64,000 bases of DNA from Variovorax sp. PAMC26660 (lineage in GTDB: Bacteria > Pseudomonadota > Gammaproteobacteria > Burkholderiales > Burkholderiaceae_C), in NCBI RefSeq assembly GCF_014302995.1, contig NZ_CP060295.1, positions 1,488,001 through 1,552,000 on the forward strand, in the 5' to 3' direction. The translations under genes and the position numbers were made by a program. Numbering within the stretch: position 1 is the first letter of the stretch; every line of letters starts with the position of its first letter. Positions 1 through 8,958 of the stretch are shown piece by piece. The notes beneath the pieces were generated by a model that made no database searches, was not told the DNA's origin, and worked only from the letters and a program-made list of their open reading frames with translations.

Positions 1-2
1 AC

Positions 3-347
3 GCCTTCCTGCGCCGCTGCTTCTTCCACTACATCAAGTTCCCCGATGCCGAGACGATGAAGCACATCGTCGCCGTGCACTTCCCCGGCCTCAAGCAAGA
101 GCTGCTCACGGCCGCGATGAAGACCTTCTACGACGTGCGCAACCTGCCGGGCCTGAAGAAGAAGCCTTCGACCTCCGAACTGCTCGACTGGCTCAAGCTG
201 CTGGTGGCCGAAGACATTCCGCTCGAAGCGCTGCAGAGCAAGGACGAAAAGGTCGCCGTGCCGCCGCTGGTGGGCGCGCTGCTCAAGAACGAACAAGACG
301 TGACGCTGTTCGAGAAGCTCGTCTTCATGCAACGCAACAACCGTTGA
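3..347 (+). CDS. MoxR-family AAA ATPase, C-terminal end (partial)
   Basis: Only the last 114 codons lie in the window; the frame is open through the left edge. The visible part begins AFLRRCFFHYIKFPD, which matches the sensor-2/lid region of MoxR-type AAA+ ATPases, where an R-R-C-F-F-H-Y motif precedes the helical lid. MoxR ATPases act as chaperones that load cofactors or metals into partner enzymes and are typically encoded beside a von Willebrand factor A protein. Such a gene (CoxE-like) lies downstream at 1241-2428, which supports the call. The nucleotide-binding motifs lie outside the window. The next gene starts 4 bases after the stop, so the two are probably co-transcribed. Confidence 0.82.
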   Translation, partial: AFLRRCFFHYIKFPDAETMKHIVAVHFPGLKQELLTAAMKTFYDVRNLPGLKKKPSTSELLDWLKLLVAEDIPLEALQSKDEKVAVPPLVGALLKNEQDVTLFEKLVFMQRNNR

Positions 348-351
348 GCCC

Positions 352-597
352 ATGAGCCGACAACCACATTCCACCAAACAGCTCATGAAGCTGGGCGTTG
401 CCCAGGCCGTGCTGTTCGTGGTGGGCGCGCTGCTCGGCCGCGGGCTCGGGCTGCTGCTCGGGCTCGACGCTTTCGGCGCCGGCGACTACAGCAAGCGCGA
501 GATCTTCGGCATTGCGCTGGTCGGCCTGGGCGGCGGTGCCGGGGCGCAGGCGGCACGGGTCTGGTACGTGCGCAAGTACGGCGACCCGCGCGGCTGA
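352..597 (+). CDS. Small hypothetical membrane protein
   Basis: An 81-residue protein of unknown function. Residues about 13-38 are strongly hydrophobic (LGVAQAVLFVVGALLGRGLG onward) and residues about 51-66 form a second Gly/Ala-rich hydrophobic stretch, so one or two membrane passes are likely. The C-terminus is basic (VRKYGDPRG), suggesting a cytoplasmic tail. It starts 4 bases after the MoxR stop codon and ends about 35 bases before the acetyltransferase start, so it sits inside the MoxR-VWA gene group. No family was recognised, and its role in that group is not known. Confidence 0.6.
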   Translation: MSRQPHSTKQLMKLGVAQAVLFVVGALLGRGLGLLLGLDAFGAGDYSKREIFGIALVGLGGGAGAQAARVWYVRKYGDPRG

Positions 598-631
598 AGC
601 CGACACAAGCTCGAAGAGAGTGGGACAAAAG

Positions 632-1219
632 ATGGCGTTCGTCGAACCTGTCACGCTGAAGGCCCGCGACATCGCGCTGGTGCCCTTGTCGCTCGACCAT
701 GAAGAAGGCCTGCGCGCCGCGGCTGCCGACGGCGAGCTGTGGAAACTGCGTGTCACGTCCGTGCCCGAACCGGAGAACACCCGCGCCTACATCGAGACCG
801 CGCTCAAGACCGCCGACCGCTTTGCCTTCGCCGTCACCGAGGCCGCCACGGGCACCGTGCTCGGCAGCACCAGCTTTCACGACATCCTGCCGGGCGTGAA
901 GCGCGTGGAGATCGGCTACACCTGGTACGCCAAACGCTGCCAGCGCACGCACGTCAACACCACCTGCAAGCTGCTCATGCTCGGCCACGCCTTCGACACG
1001 CTCGGCTGCAACGTGGTGGGCTGGCGCACCGACAACTTCAACTTCGCCTCGCAGCGCGCCATCGAGCGGCTGGGCGCGAAGAAAGACGGCGTCATCCGCG
1101 GCCACGCGATGCGCCGCGACGGCACCATCCGCGACACCGTGATGTACAGCCTGCGCGCGGGCGAATGGCCCGAAGTGAAAGCGCAGCTGCTGTACCTGCT
1201 CGACAAGCCGCGCGGCTGA
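632..1219 (+). CDS. GNAT-family N-acetyltransferase (RimJ/RimL-like)
   Basis: A 195-residue protein of the GCN5-related acetyltransferase fold, which moves an acetyl group from acetyl-CoA to an amine on a protein or small molecule. The start chosen is the ATG at 632 (MAFVEPVTLKARDIALVPL); the frame is open further upstream, but that part overlaps the previous gene. The RimJ/RimL type shows in the order: N-terminal beta strand, FAVTEAATGTVLGSTSF strand pair, GYTWYAKRCQRTHVNT acetyl-CoA region, then the helix ending FASQRAIERLGAKKDGVIR and a strand RDTVMYSL. In ribosomal-protein acetyltransferases this last segment (N-x-x-S-x-x-A-I-E-x-L-G) is the most conserved. The substrate cannot be deduced. 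Confidence 0.85.
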   Translation: MAFVEPVTLKARDIALVPLSLDHEEGLRAAAADGELWKLRVTSVPEPENTRAYIETALKTADRFAFAVTEAATGTVLGSTSFHDILPGVKRVEIGYTWYAKRCQRTHVNTTCKLLMLGHAFDTLGCNVVGWRTDNFNFASQRAIERLGAKKDGVIRGHAMRRDGTIRDTVMYSLRAGEWPEVKAQLLYLLDKPRG

Positions 1220-1240
1220 ACGAAACACAAGGAGCGCTTC

Positions 1241-2428
1241 ATGCTCATCGACTTCTTCTACACCCTGCGTTCGGCCAAGCTGCCCGTGTCGGTCAAGGAA
1301 TACCTCACGCTGCTCGAAGCCCTGAAGGCCGACGTGGTGGGGCCCAACTCCGACGGCGCCTACGGCCTGGACGACTTCTACTACCTCTCGCGCACCGCGC
1401 TCGTGAAGGACGAGAAGCACTACGACAAATTCGACCGCGCCTTCGCCGCCTACTTCAAGGGCGTCGAGATGCTGACCGACTTCACCAAGGAAGTGCCGCT
1501 CGACTGGCTCAAGAAGACGCTGGAGCGCGAATTCACGGCCGAAGAAAAAGCCAAGATCGAGAAGATGGGCTGGGACGAGCTCATGGAAACGCTCAAGAAG
1601 CGCTTCGAGGAGCAGAAGGAACGCCACGAGGGCGGCAGCAAGTGGATCGGCACCGGCGGCACCTCGCCCTTCGGCAACGGCGGCTACAACCCGCAGGGCA
1701 TCCGCATCGGCGGTGCCGGCAAGAACAAGAGCGCCGTGAAGGTGTGGGACCAGCGCGCCTACAAGGACTACGACGACAGCCAGGAACTGGGCACGCGCAA
1801 CATCAAGGTCGCGCTGCGCCGCCTGCGCAAGTTCGCACGCGAAGGCCATGAGGAAGAGCTGGACCTGGACGACACCATCCACTCGACCGCCGCCAACGCC
1901 GGCTACCTCGACATCAAGATGCGGCCCGAGCGCCACAACAACGTCAAGGTGCTGCTGCTGATGGACGTGGGCGGCACGATGGACGAGCACATCCAGCGCG
2001 TGGAAGAGCTGTTCTCGGCCGTCAAGACCGAGTTCAAGCACCTGGAGTTCTTCTACTTCCACAACTGCGTGTACGACTTCATGTGGAAGAACAACAAGCG
2101 CCGCTTCTCCGAGAAGTTCGCGACCTGGGACATCCTGCGCAAGTACAACAAGGACTACAAGCTCATCTTCGTCGGCGACGCGACCATGAGCCCCTACGAG
2201 ATCCTGCAGCCCGGCGGCAGTGTCGAGTACAACAACGAAGAGGCCGGTGCCGAGTGGATCCAGCGCCTCACGCACACCTTCCCCAAGTTCGCGTGGATCA
2301 ACCCCGAGCCCCAGGGCGTGTGGCAGTACCGCCAGAGCATCTCTGTGATGCAGCAGTTGATGTCGAACCGCATGTACCCCCTCACCCTGCGGGGGCTCGA
2401 GGAAGCAATGCGCATGTTGTCCAAGTAA
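1241..2428 (+). CDS. VWA-domain protein, CoxE-like, partner of the MoxR ATPase
   Basis: A 395-residue cytoplasmic protein of the CoxE-like von Willebrand factor A group. A good Shine-Dalgarno (AAGGAG) lies a few bases before the ATG. The N-terminal half is an alpha-helical region (MLIDFFYTLRSAKLPVSV) typical of the family. The C-terminal half carries the VWA domain, whose first metal-site motif reads LLLMDVGGTMDEHI, a D-x-G-x-T form of the usual D-x-S-x-S, so magnesium binding may be altered. VWA proteins of this type work with MoxR ATPases as a two-part chaperone, and the ATPase gene lies about 0.9 kb upstream on the same strand. The client enzyme is not identifiable here. Confidence 0.85.
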   Translation: MLIDFFYTLRSAKLPVSVKEYLTLLEALKADVVGPNSDGAYGLDDFYYLSRTALVKDEKHYDKFDRAFAAYFKGVEMLTDFTKEVPLDWLKKTLEREFTAEEKAKIEKMGWDELMETLKKRFEEQKERHEGGSKWIGTGGTSPFGNGGYNPQGIRIGGAGKNKSAVKVWDQRAYKDYDDSQELGTRNIKVALRRLRKFAREGHEEELDLDDTIHSTAANAGYLDIKMRPERHNNVKVLLLMDVGGTMDEHIQRVEELFSAVKTEFKHLEFFYFHNCVYDFMWKNNKRRFSEKFATWDILRKYNKDYKLIFVGDATMSPYEILQPGGSVEYNNEEAGAEWIQRLTHTFPKFAWINPEPQGVWQYRQSISVMQQLMSNRMYPLTLRGLEEAMRMLSK

Positions 2429-2498
2429 GCAAGTAGGACGACGCCCTCTGTCTCCGGCCCCTTCAGGAACCGGTAGGTCTTGCTGTCAGAATCCGCCC

Positions 2499-4445
2499 AT
2501 GGTCAGGGTGGTTTCCGTTTTTGCGCCGGCGTGGTTGCCGGCTTTGCTTTTTTCAGGCGTCCTGCTTTTGCAAGGCTGCAGCTTGCTGCCGAAAAAAGAC
2601 GACACCGAAGGCAAGCCCGTGGCCGGTCTCGTGCGCGCCGGCAATGCCGACAGCACCGCCAAGGACGGCAAAGGCAGCAAGGACGACGACAAGGCCAAGG
2701 CCGATCGCCGCGATGCCTTCACCGTCGATGTGCGCGGCCCCGAGGATGTGCGCGACTACCTCACGCTGCATCTCGAAATCCAGCGCTACCGTGAACTCGA
2801 CGACCTGGGCGCCACCGAGATCTCGCGCCTCATGGTGGCTGCCGAGGGCAATGCCCGCGAACTGCTCGGCACCCTCGGCTACTTCACGCCCACGCTGACG
2901 CTCGAACTCAACGAGACACCCGACAGCACCAAGGCCCCGCGCGAGATCGTCATCACGGTCGCGCCCGGCGACATCACCAAGGTGAGCAACGTGCAGATCA
3001 GCTACGGCGGTGCCATTGCCGACGATGCGGCTGCCGAAGGCCAGCGCGACACGATCCGCACCGAATGGGCGCTGCGCGCCGGCCAGCCCTTCACCCAGCA
3101 GGCCTGGGACAACGCCAAGACCACCGCGCTGCGCAGCCTCACGGCCAAGCGCTTTCCCACGGGCAACATCGAGATCAGCCGCGCCGAGGTCGATGCCGAC
3201 CGCCATGAGGCCCGCCTGAATGTCACCTACCAGTCGGGCCCGGCCTACAAGTTCGGCCCGCTGGTGCTGCACGGCCTCAAGCGCTACGACCCCGACGGCG
3301 CGCGCCGCATCGCCCGCCTGCCCACCGGCACCGACTACGACCAGCAGAAGCTGCTCGATGCCCAGCAGCGCCTGGCCAGCAGCGGCTACTACGACTCGGT
3401 GTTCCTCACGCTCGACACCGAGAGCGGCAACCCGCAGTTCGCCCCCGTCACCGCACAACTGCGCGAGGCACCGCTGCAGAAGGTGGTGCTGGGCGCCGGC
3501 TTCACCACCGACAACGGCCCGCGCCTGTCGATCGACCACATCCACAACCAGATCCCGCTGCTCGGCTGGCGCGCGGTCTCGCGGCTGTCGGTCGACCGCG
3601 ACATCAAGTCGCTCGGCACCGAGTGGAACGCGATTCCCGACGACCACGGCTGGCGCTGGTTCGCCGGCAGCGAGATCAAGCGCGAAGAGTCGGGCAGCTA
3701 CATCGTCGACAGCGGCCGGCTGCGCGGCGGCCGCAACAAGTCGAGCGACCACATCGACCGCAGCTATTTCCTGCAGTACGACTACGCCCAGAACCGCGGC
3801 GTCAACGCGCCGCCCTCGGCTTCGGCCGTGACCGCCAACTGGGGCTGGACCGGGCGCTATTTCGACAGCAACTCCGCGCCCTCGCGCGGCTACGGCCTTG
3901 CGCTGGAACTGGCCGCGGGCTACACGCTGACCGGCCAGCGCACGCCCTTCACGCGCACCTATGTGCGCTGGCTCGGCGTGCTGCCGCTGGTGCTGGGCTC
4001 GTCCGACGACAAGGAAACCCGCGCGCGCAGCAGCCGCCTGCAACTGCGCGCCGAAGCCGGCGCCGTCTCGGCGAAAGACAGCGCACAGATCCCCTCGACG
4101 CTGATGTTCCTGACCGGCGGCGACACCACCGTGCGCGGCTACAGCTACAAGCAGATCGGCACCGTGCGCTCGGACGGCCAGACCGTCGCGGGCCGCTACC
4201 TCGGCGTGCTGAGCGCGGAATGGCAGCGCCCCTACGTCTACAAGGACAAGCTCACCGATTGGGAAAGTGTGGTGTTCGTCGATGCCGGCGCCGTGGCCGA
4301 CAAGCCCGGCGAGCTCAAGCCCAAGGTGGGCGTGGGTGTCGGCGCGCGCTGGCGCAGCCCGGTCGGGCCGGTGCAGGCCGACCTGGCCTATGGCGTGGAC
4401 ACGAAGAAGTTCCGCCTGCACTTTCGCCTCGGCTTCACCTTCTGA
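2499..4445 (+). CDS. tamA: Autotransporter/translocation assembly protein TamA (Omp85 family)
   Basis: A 648-residue outer-membrane protein of the Omp85 superfamily that works with TamB to insert or deliver proteins, and probably lipids, to the outer membrane. It has an N-terminal signal ending LLLQGC at residue 27, which resembles a lipoprotein lipobox with Gln at -2; many TamA proteins have ordinary signal peptides. POTRA domains occupy about residues 70-340, and the C-terminal half is a 16-strand barrel. The conserved barrel motif appears as FLTGGDTTVRGYSY (R-G-Y), and the protein ends LHFRLGFTF with the terminal aromatic expected of a barrel signal. tamB starts 15 bases downstream. The start codon context is weak, so a nearby alternative is possible. 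Confidence 0.93.
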   Translation: MVRVVSVFAPAWLPALLFSGVLLLQGCSLLPKKDDTEGKPVAGLVRAGNADSTAKDGKGSKDDDKAKADRRDAFTVDVRGPEDVRDYLTLHLEIQRYRELDDLGATEISRLMVAAEGNARELLGTLGYFTPTLTLELNETPDSTKAPREIVITVAPGDITKVSNVQISYGGAIADDAAAEGQRDTIRTEWALRAGQPFTQQAWDNAKTTALRSLTAKRFPTGNIEISRAEVDADRHEARLNVTYQSGPAYKFGPLVLHGLKRYDPDGARRIARLPTGTDYDQQKLLDAQQRLASSGYYDSVFLTLDTESGNPQFAPVTAQLREAPLQKVVLGAGFTTDNGPRLSIDHIHNQIPLLGWRAVSRLSVDRDIKSLGTEWNAIPDDHGWRWFAGSEIKREESGSYIVDSGRLRGGRNKSSDHIDRSYFLQYDYAQNRGVNAPPSASAVTANWGWTGRYFDSNSAPSRGYGLALELAAGYTLTGQRTPFTRTYVRWLGVLPLVLGSSDDKETRARSSRLQLRAEAGAVSAKDSAQIPSTLMFLTGGDTTVRGYSYKQIGTVRSDGQTVAGRYLGVLSAEWQRPYVYKDKLTDWESVVFVDAGAVADKPGELKPKVGVGVGARWRSPVGPVQADLAYGVDTKKFRLHFRLGFTF

Positions 4446-4460
4446 CCCTGCCCCTTACCG

Positions 4461-7400
4461 ATGTCGACCGAACCCGAACCCTCGCCCACGCCTCCTGTCG
4501 CCAGGCGCTCGCGCATGCGCCGGGTGATGCGCGCGCTGGCCTGGACGGTGCTCGGCCTGTTCATCGCGGTGCTGCTGCTGGGCGCGGGCGCTTGGTGGTG
4601 GCTGGGCTCGAACCAGTCGCTGGCTTTCGCGCTGGCGCAGGCTGCGCAACGGCTGCCCGCAGGCCAGTCGCTCGAAAGCCGCGACGTGACCGGCTCGCTG
4701 CGCAGCGGCGGGCACATCGGCTGGCTGAAGTATCAAAGCGAGAGCATCGCCATCGAGGTCGATGACGCCACCATCGGCTGGCAGCTCGCGCCGCTCTTCA
4801 AGCGCAAGGTGCAGCTCGGCGAGGTGCACGCAAAGCAGGTGCTGATCGAGCGCCGCGGCCCGCCGAGCGACAAGCCCACCGAGCCACTGGAACAGCTCGC
4901 GCTGCCGGTCGAAGTGGAATTGCCGTTTCGCATCGACACCCTGCGCTGGGCCGGCCCACCCGCGCTGGCGGCAACCAACCTCACGGGCAACTACAGCTAC
5001 AAGGCCGCCGAGCACGCGCTCGAAGTCAAGGGCGTGGACATTGCCGACGGCCACTACAGCGCGCGCGTCAAGCTGCAAGGCCCGGCGCCCATGGCCATCG
5101 ATGCCGCGCTCGACGGCCGCGTGAAGGCGCCGCTGGCCGAAGACCACAACATCGACGTGCTGGCCGAAGCCACGGTGAAGGGCACGCTGTCGGGCAAGGC
5201 GGCGCGTCTGCAGGTCGCGGCCGAACTGAAGCCCGCCGAAGAAAACGCCGACGCGCCGATGGAAGCGAAGTTGCAGGCGCAGATCGCACCCTGGCTGCCG
5301 CAACCGGTGATCGACGCCAAGGCCGACCTTCGCAACGTCGACGCCTCCAGCCTGTGGCCCGGCGCGCCCGAAACCCGGCTGACCGGCACCGTCTCGCTCG
5401 AACCCGATGCCGACACCGGCCCCGCTGCATGGAAGGCCTCGGCCGACATCCGCAATGCCGTGTCAGGCCCGTGGGACGAAGAGAAGCTGCCGGTCGAACA
5501 GGTGCAAGCGCGCGTGGGCTTCGACGGCACGAACTGGACCATTCCCGAAGCCACCGTGCGTGCCGGCGGCGGCCGCATCGATGCCGCAGGCAGTTGGAGC
5601 CCGGCTCCCGCGCCCTGGAAGGCACAGGCCACCGTGCGCGGTGTGCGGCCAGCGGCGCTGTACAGCGAACTCTCGGGCGCGCCCGTCAGCGGCCAGCTCA
5701 AGGCCCAGCAACGCGAAGACACCATCAGCTTCGACGCCGCACTGCGCGCCGAAGGCGGCGCAGGCGGTGGTACGGGCAGCAAGGCGCTGCCGGGCTTCGC
5801 GCTCGACCGCGCACTGGCCCAGGGCCAGTGGAAAGACCAGGTGCTCGACCTGCGCACGCTGCGCATCGAAGCCCAGCGCGCCAGCATCGACGGCAAGCTG
5901 CAGGTGCGCGTGGCCGAGCAGGCCGGCAGCGGCAAGCTGAACCTCACACTGCCGGGCGGCGGCGCGCAGCTCGAGGGCCGCATCGCACCGACCACGGGCG
6001 GCGGCGAGATCAAGGCCAGCATCGACGATGCCGACACCCTGCAGCGCTGGGTGCAAAGCCTGCCGGGGCTCTCGGGCATGTTCGCGAATGCCAGCGCCAA
6101 GGGCTCCGCGAAGCTCGACGCCAGTTGGCAAGGCGGCTGGCAGACCATCCAGCGCCGGCTGCAGAACGCGAATGCGCCGGCGCAGCGCGGCATCACCGAA
6201 CCCACGCTCAAGGCCGCGCTCGGCGTGCCCCGCCTCGAACTGCACCTGCCGGCCGCAGAGGCCGGCGGCACCGCCACCACGGTGCAACTGCGCGAACTGC
6301 GCGCCGACCTCGCGGGCAGCCTTGCGCAAGCCACGCTCACGCTGCAGGGCGAGGCCACCACCGGCACCCAGAAGTTCACCATCGACACGCGCGCCAGCGG
6401 CGGCATCGCCGGCAACGACCAATGGCGCGCGGCGCTGGCCAGCCTGCGCCTGCAGGCGCAAGACAGCGCACGCCCCGGCAACCCGTGGGTGGTGGAACTG
6501 AGCCGCGAAGTCACCGCCACCGTGCGAACCGGCAGTGGCACGAACGCAGGCCGCCTCGACGTCGAAGCCTCCGCCGCAGCAGCGACGCTGCGCGGTCCGG
6601 TGCCCGGCACCGTGCGCATCGACTGGCAGCCGCTGCGCTTCAGCCAGAGCGGTGCGGCGCCCAACCGTGTGTTCCGCCTGCAGTCCAAGGGGCAGATGCA
6701 AGGCCTGCCGATGGCATGGGCCGGCGCGCTGGGTGCCAGCTCGACATTGAGCGAACTCGGCATCAGCGGCGACCTGATGTTCGACGGCGACTGGGACATC
6801 GACGCCGGCGACACGCTGCGCGCCAAGGCACGGCTCGCGCGCCAGAGCGGCGACATCCGCGTACAGGCCGGCGAAGCTGCGCTGGTCACGCGCATCACGA
6901 GCACCGGCACGGGCACCGCCAGCGAACGCACGATGAACTCCGCCACGGCCGCCAACGGCGCCGAAGCGCCCAGCACGCCGGCCGGCCTTCGCAAGGCCGA
7001 GCTGCAACTCGATGCGCAAGGCGATGCGGTGCACGCCACCCTTGCATGGGACAGCGAACGCGCCGGCCAGATCAACGCCGACATCAACACCCGCGTGCAG
7101 CAGCGCGCGGGCGGCTGGCAATGGGCGGCCGATGCGCCTCTGGGCGGCACCATCAAGGCCACGCTGCCCAACCTGGGCGTGTGGTCGATGCTCGCGCCGC
7201 CGGGCTGGCGCATCGCCGGCACGCTCGACGCCAGCGCGGCCCTGTCGGGCAGCCGCGCGGCACCGCGCTGGAACGGCACCCTCGGCGCCGACAAGCTCGC
7301 GCTGCGCGCACCGGTCGAAGGGCTCGACCTGCGCGACGGACGCCTGCGCGCCACGCTGACGGGCGAGCGCATCGAGATCACCGAGTTCTCGCTCAAAGGC

Positions 7401-8546
7401 GGCGCCGGCAGTTCGGCGCGCATCGCCGGCCAGAGCGGCAACCGCAGCACCTCTGCCAGCGAGGCCCGCACCGATGGCGGTTCGCTCTCGGCCAGCGGCG
7501 AGATGAGTTGGGGCCCCGCGAGCGGCGCCGCATCGGGCATCCGCATGGCCCTGCAAGGCCAGTTGCGCGCGCTGCGCGTGCTGGTGCGCACCGACCGGCA
7601 GGTCACGCTCTCGGGCGACCTGCAGGCCAAGCTGGACAACGGCCAGTTCAGCGTGCGCGGCAAGCTCAAGACCGACCGTGCCGTCATCATCCTGCCCGAC
7701 GAGACCGCGCCCAGCCTGGGCAGCGACGTGGTCGTGCGCTCGGCCGCCAAGGACCGCGAGGCCGCGGAAGACGCCAAGCGCGAGTCCGCACGCGTCGATG
7801 CGCAGGCCGCCAAGCCGCAGACCGCCAAGCCACCGGACATCGTCGTCAACTTCGACCTGGGCGACGACTTCGCGGTGCAGGGCCGCGGCATCACCACCCG
7901 GCTCGAAGGCGACCTGGAGATCCGCAGCACCAAGCTGAATGCGCCGCCGCGCATCACCGGCGAAGTCAAGACCGTGAAGGGCCAGTACCGCGCCTACGGC
8001 CAGCAGCTCGATGTGGAAACCGGCGTGGCGCGCTTCAACGGCCCCTTCGACAACCCGGCGCTCGACATCCTCGCGATCCGGCCGAACATCTCGCAGCGCG
8101 CTGGCGTGCAGATCACGGGCAGCGCGCAATCACCGCGCGTGAAGCTCTATTCCGAGCCATCGCTGTCGGATGCAGAAACGCTGTCATGGGTGATCCTGGG
8201 CCGCGCCTCGGCCACCAGCGGCGGCGAGTCGGCCCTGCTGCAGCAGGCCGCGCTGTCGCTGCTGGGCAAGATCGGCGGCAGCGGCACCGGCGGCAGCCTG
8301 GCCAGCCGCTTCGGCCTGGACGAACTCGGCTTCAAGGGCCCCGGCAGCGGCGGCGACCTGCGCGAGTCGGCAGTGACCTTGGGCAAGCGGCTGTCGAAGG
8401 ATTTCTACGTGACCTACGAACGCAGCCTGGGCGGCACCTTCGGCACGATCTTCATCTTCTACGACCTGACACAAAGGCTCACGCTGCGGGGGCAGGCGGG
8501 GCAGACCAGCGGGCTGGACCTGATCTATACGGTGAAGTACGACTGA
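4461..8546 (+). CDS. tamB: Translocation and assembly module subunit TamB
   Basis: A 1361-residue inner-membrane-anchored AsmA/VPS13-like protein spanning the periplasm as TamA's partner. A single hydrophobic helix lies near residues 25-47 (VLGLFIAVLLLGAGAWWWLG), preceded by an Arg-rich cytoplasmic tail (RRSRMRRVMR). The long middle is repetitive beta-helical sequence of the type now thought to form a lipid-carrying groove. The last 300 residues are the conserved TamB C-terminal domain, with blocks such as GEVKTVKGQYRAYGQQLDV, FDNPALDILAIRPN and LSWVILGR. The C-terminus FVTYERSLGG-type segment through LDLIYTVKYD is barrel-like. The gene follows tamA by 15 bases, the normal operon. Confidence 0.95.
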   Translation: MSTEPEPSPTPPVARRSRMRRVMRALAWTVLGLFIAVLLLGAGAWWWLGSNQSLAFALAQAAQRLPAGQSLESRDVTGSLRSGGHIGWLKYQSESIAIEVDDATIGWQLAPLFKRKVQLGEVHAKQVLIERRGPPSDKPTEPLEQLALPVEVELPFRIDTLRWAGPPALAATNLTGNYSYKAAEHALEVKGVDIADGHYSARVKLQGPAPMAIDAALDGRVKAPLAEDHNIDVLAEATVKGTLSGKAARLQVAAELKPAEENADAPMEAKLQAQIAPWLPQPVIDAKADLRNVDASSLWPGAPETRLTGTVSLEPDADTGPAAWKASADIRNAVSGPWDEEKLPVEQVQARVGFDGTNWTIPEATVRAGGGRIDAAGSWSPAPAPWKAQATVRGVRPAALYSELSGAPVSGQLKAQQREDTISFDAALRAEGGAGGGTGSKALPGFALDRALAQGQWKDQVLDLRTLRIEAQRASIDGKLQVRVAEQAGSGKLNLTLPGGGAQLEGRIAPTTGGGEIKASIDDADTLQRWVQSLPGLSGMFANASAKGSAKLDASWQGGWQTIQRRLQNANAPAQRGITEPTLKAALGVPRLELHLPAAEAGGTATTVQLRELRADLAGSLAQATLTLQGEATTGTQKFTIDTRASGGIAGNDQWRAALASLRLQAQDSARPGNPWVVELSREVTATVRTGSGTNAGRLDVEASAAAATLRGPVPGTVRIDWQPLRFSQSGAAPNRVFRLQSKGQMQGLPMAWAGALGASSTLSELGISGDLMFDGDWDIDAGDTLRAKARLARQSGDIRVQAGEAALVTRITSTGTGTASERTMNSATAANGAEAPSTPAGLRKAELQLDAQGDAVHATLAWDSERAGQINADINTRVQQRAGGWQWAADAPLGGTIKATLPNLGVWSMLAPPGWRIAGTLDASAALSGSRAAPRWNGTLGADKLALRAPVEGLDLRDGRLRATLTGERIEITEFSLKGGAGSSARIAGQSGNRSTSASEARTDGGSLSASGEMSWGPASGAASGIRMALQGQLRALRVLVRTDRQVTLSGDLQAKLDNGQFSVRGKLKTDRAVIILPDETAPSLGSDVVVRSAAKDREAAEDAKRESARVDAQAAKPQTAKPPDIVVNFDLGDDFAVQGRGITTRLEGDLEIRSTKLNAPPRITGEVKTVKGQYRAYGQQLDVETGVARFNGPFDNPALDILAIRPNISQRAGVQITGSAQSPRVKLYSEPSLSDAETLSWVILGRASATSGGESALLQQAALSLLGKIGGSGTGGSLASRFGLDELGFKGPGSGGDLRESAVTLGKRLSKDFYVTYERSLGGTFGTIFIFYDLTQRLTLRGQAGQTSGLDLIYTVKYD

Positions 8547-8581
8547 CAGGACCGAACTGGTAAAGTCTCGCCCTGCCTTCG

Positions 8582-8656
8582 GTCCTCGTAGTTCAATGGA
8601 TAGAACGGGGTCCTCCTAAGACTCAGATACAGGTTCGATTCCTGTCGAGGGCACCA
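8582..8656 (+). tRNA. tRNA-Arg, anticodon CCT
   Basis: Folds as a full cloverleaf. The acceptor stem GTCCTCG (8582-8588) pairs with CGAGGGC (8646-8652), including one G-T pair. The D stem is GTTC/GAAC and the anticodon stem GGGTC/GACTC encloses loop CTCCTAA, giving anticodon CCT at 8615-8617. The T arm is CAGG-TTCGATT-CCTG, and CCA is encoded at 8654-8656. It reads AGG codons. Its 3' end is repeated at 15851-15873, so it serves as the attachment site of the downstream element. Confidence 0.96.
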
Positions 8657-8657
8657 G
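8634..8657 (+). repeat. Left attachment-site repeat (attL) within the tRNA-Arg 3' end
   Basis: The T-loop to CCA end of the tRNA gene (TTCGATTCCTGTCGAG then GGCACCAG) recurs in direct orientation at 15851-15873 with one G missing. Direct repeats of a tRNA 3' end bracketing accessory DNA are the signature of tyrosine-recombinase integration. The tRNA copy is intact. Confidence 0.8.
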
Positions 8658-8660
8658 TAA

Positions 8661-8688
8661 GCCGTTGATTTTCAACGGCTTTTCTTTT
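8661..8688 (+). terminator. Rho-independent terminator of tRNA-Arg
   Basis: Perfect 8-bp stem GCCGTTGA (8661-8668) and TCAACGGC (8672-8679) with a TTT loop, followed by TTTTCTTTTT. It lies 4 bases after the CCA end and would end the tRNA transcript. Confidence 0.88.
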
Positions 8689-8805
8689 TACTGGGACGGG
8701 CGTGGGACAAAACCCAGAGCGAGGACATTCCACGCCGACAGTTGATCGACAGCATCAACAACGTTGCACAGGCGGTCGAGGAGTCCAATGCGTTTGCGCG
8801 GAGCA

Positions 8806-8916
8806 TGACCTTGCCAGCGTCGGCTTGACTTCCCTGAAGGTGCTGTAGCTCCACCGCCAGACCGCTTGCCCATCCGCGCTCGTGAGCTTGCGCGGCATGT
8901 TCGGGTGATCGCTGCT
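8806..8916 (-). pseudogene. Orphan Rhs core fragment (degenerate)
   Basis: Translating the minus strand gives a block starting SDHPNMPRKLTSADGQAVW and ending KPTLARS. It matches the hyper-conserved core end of the intact Rhs protein just upstream (SDHLNTPRKLTDASGQAVW to KPTLARN), with 27 of 36 residues identical by eye. The flanking sequence is out of frame or unrelated and no start codon is usable. In Rhs loci, broken core pieces carrying alternative C-terminal toxins lie downstream of the active toxin/immunity pair and can recombine with it. This piece occupies exactly that position, but any attached toxin is no longer recognisable. Confidence 0.8.
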
Positions 8917-8958
8917 TGGCAGCCAGCGTGCCATTGCCGTCAACAATGCCGCTCATAC

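Noticed and set aside
383-2275. Minus-strand 630-codon open frame opposite the GNAT and VWA genes
   Set aside because: It is antisense to two well-supported proteins, and the product is Val/Ala/Leu/His-rich low complexity.
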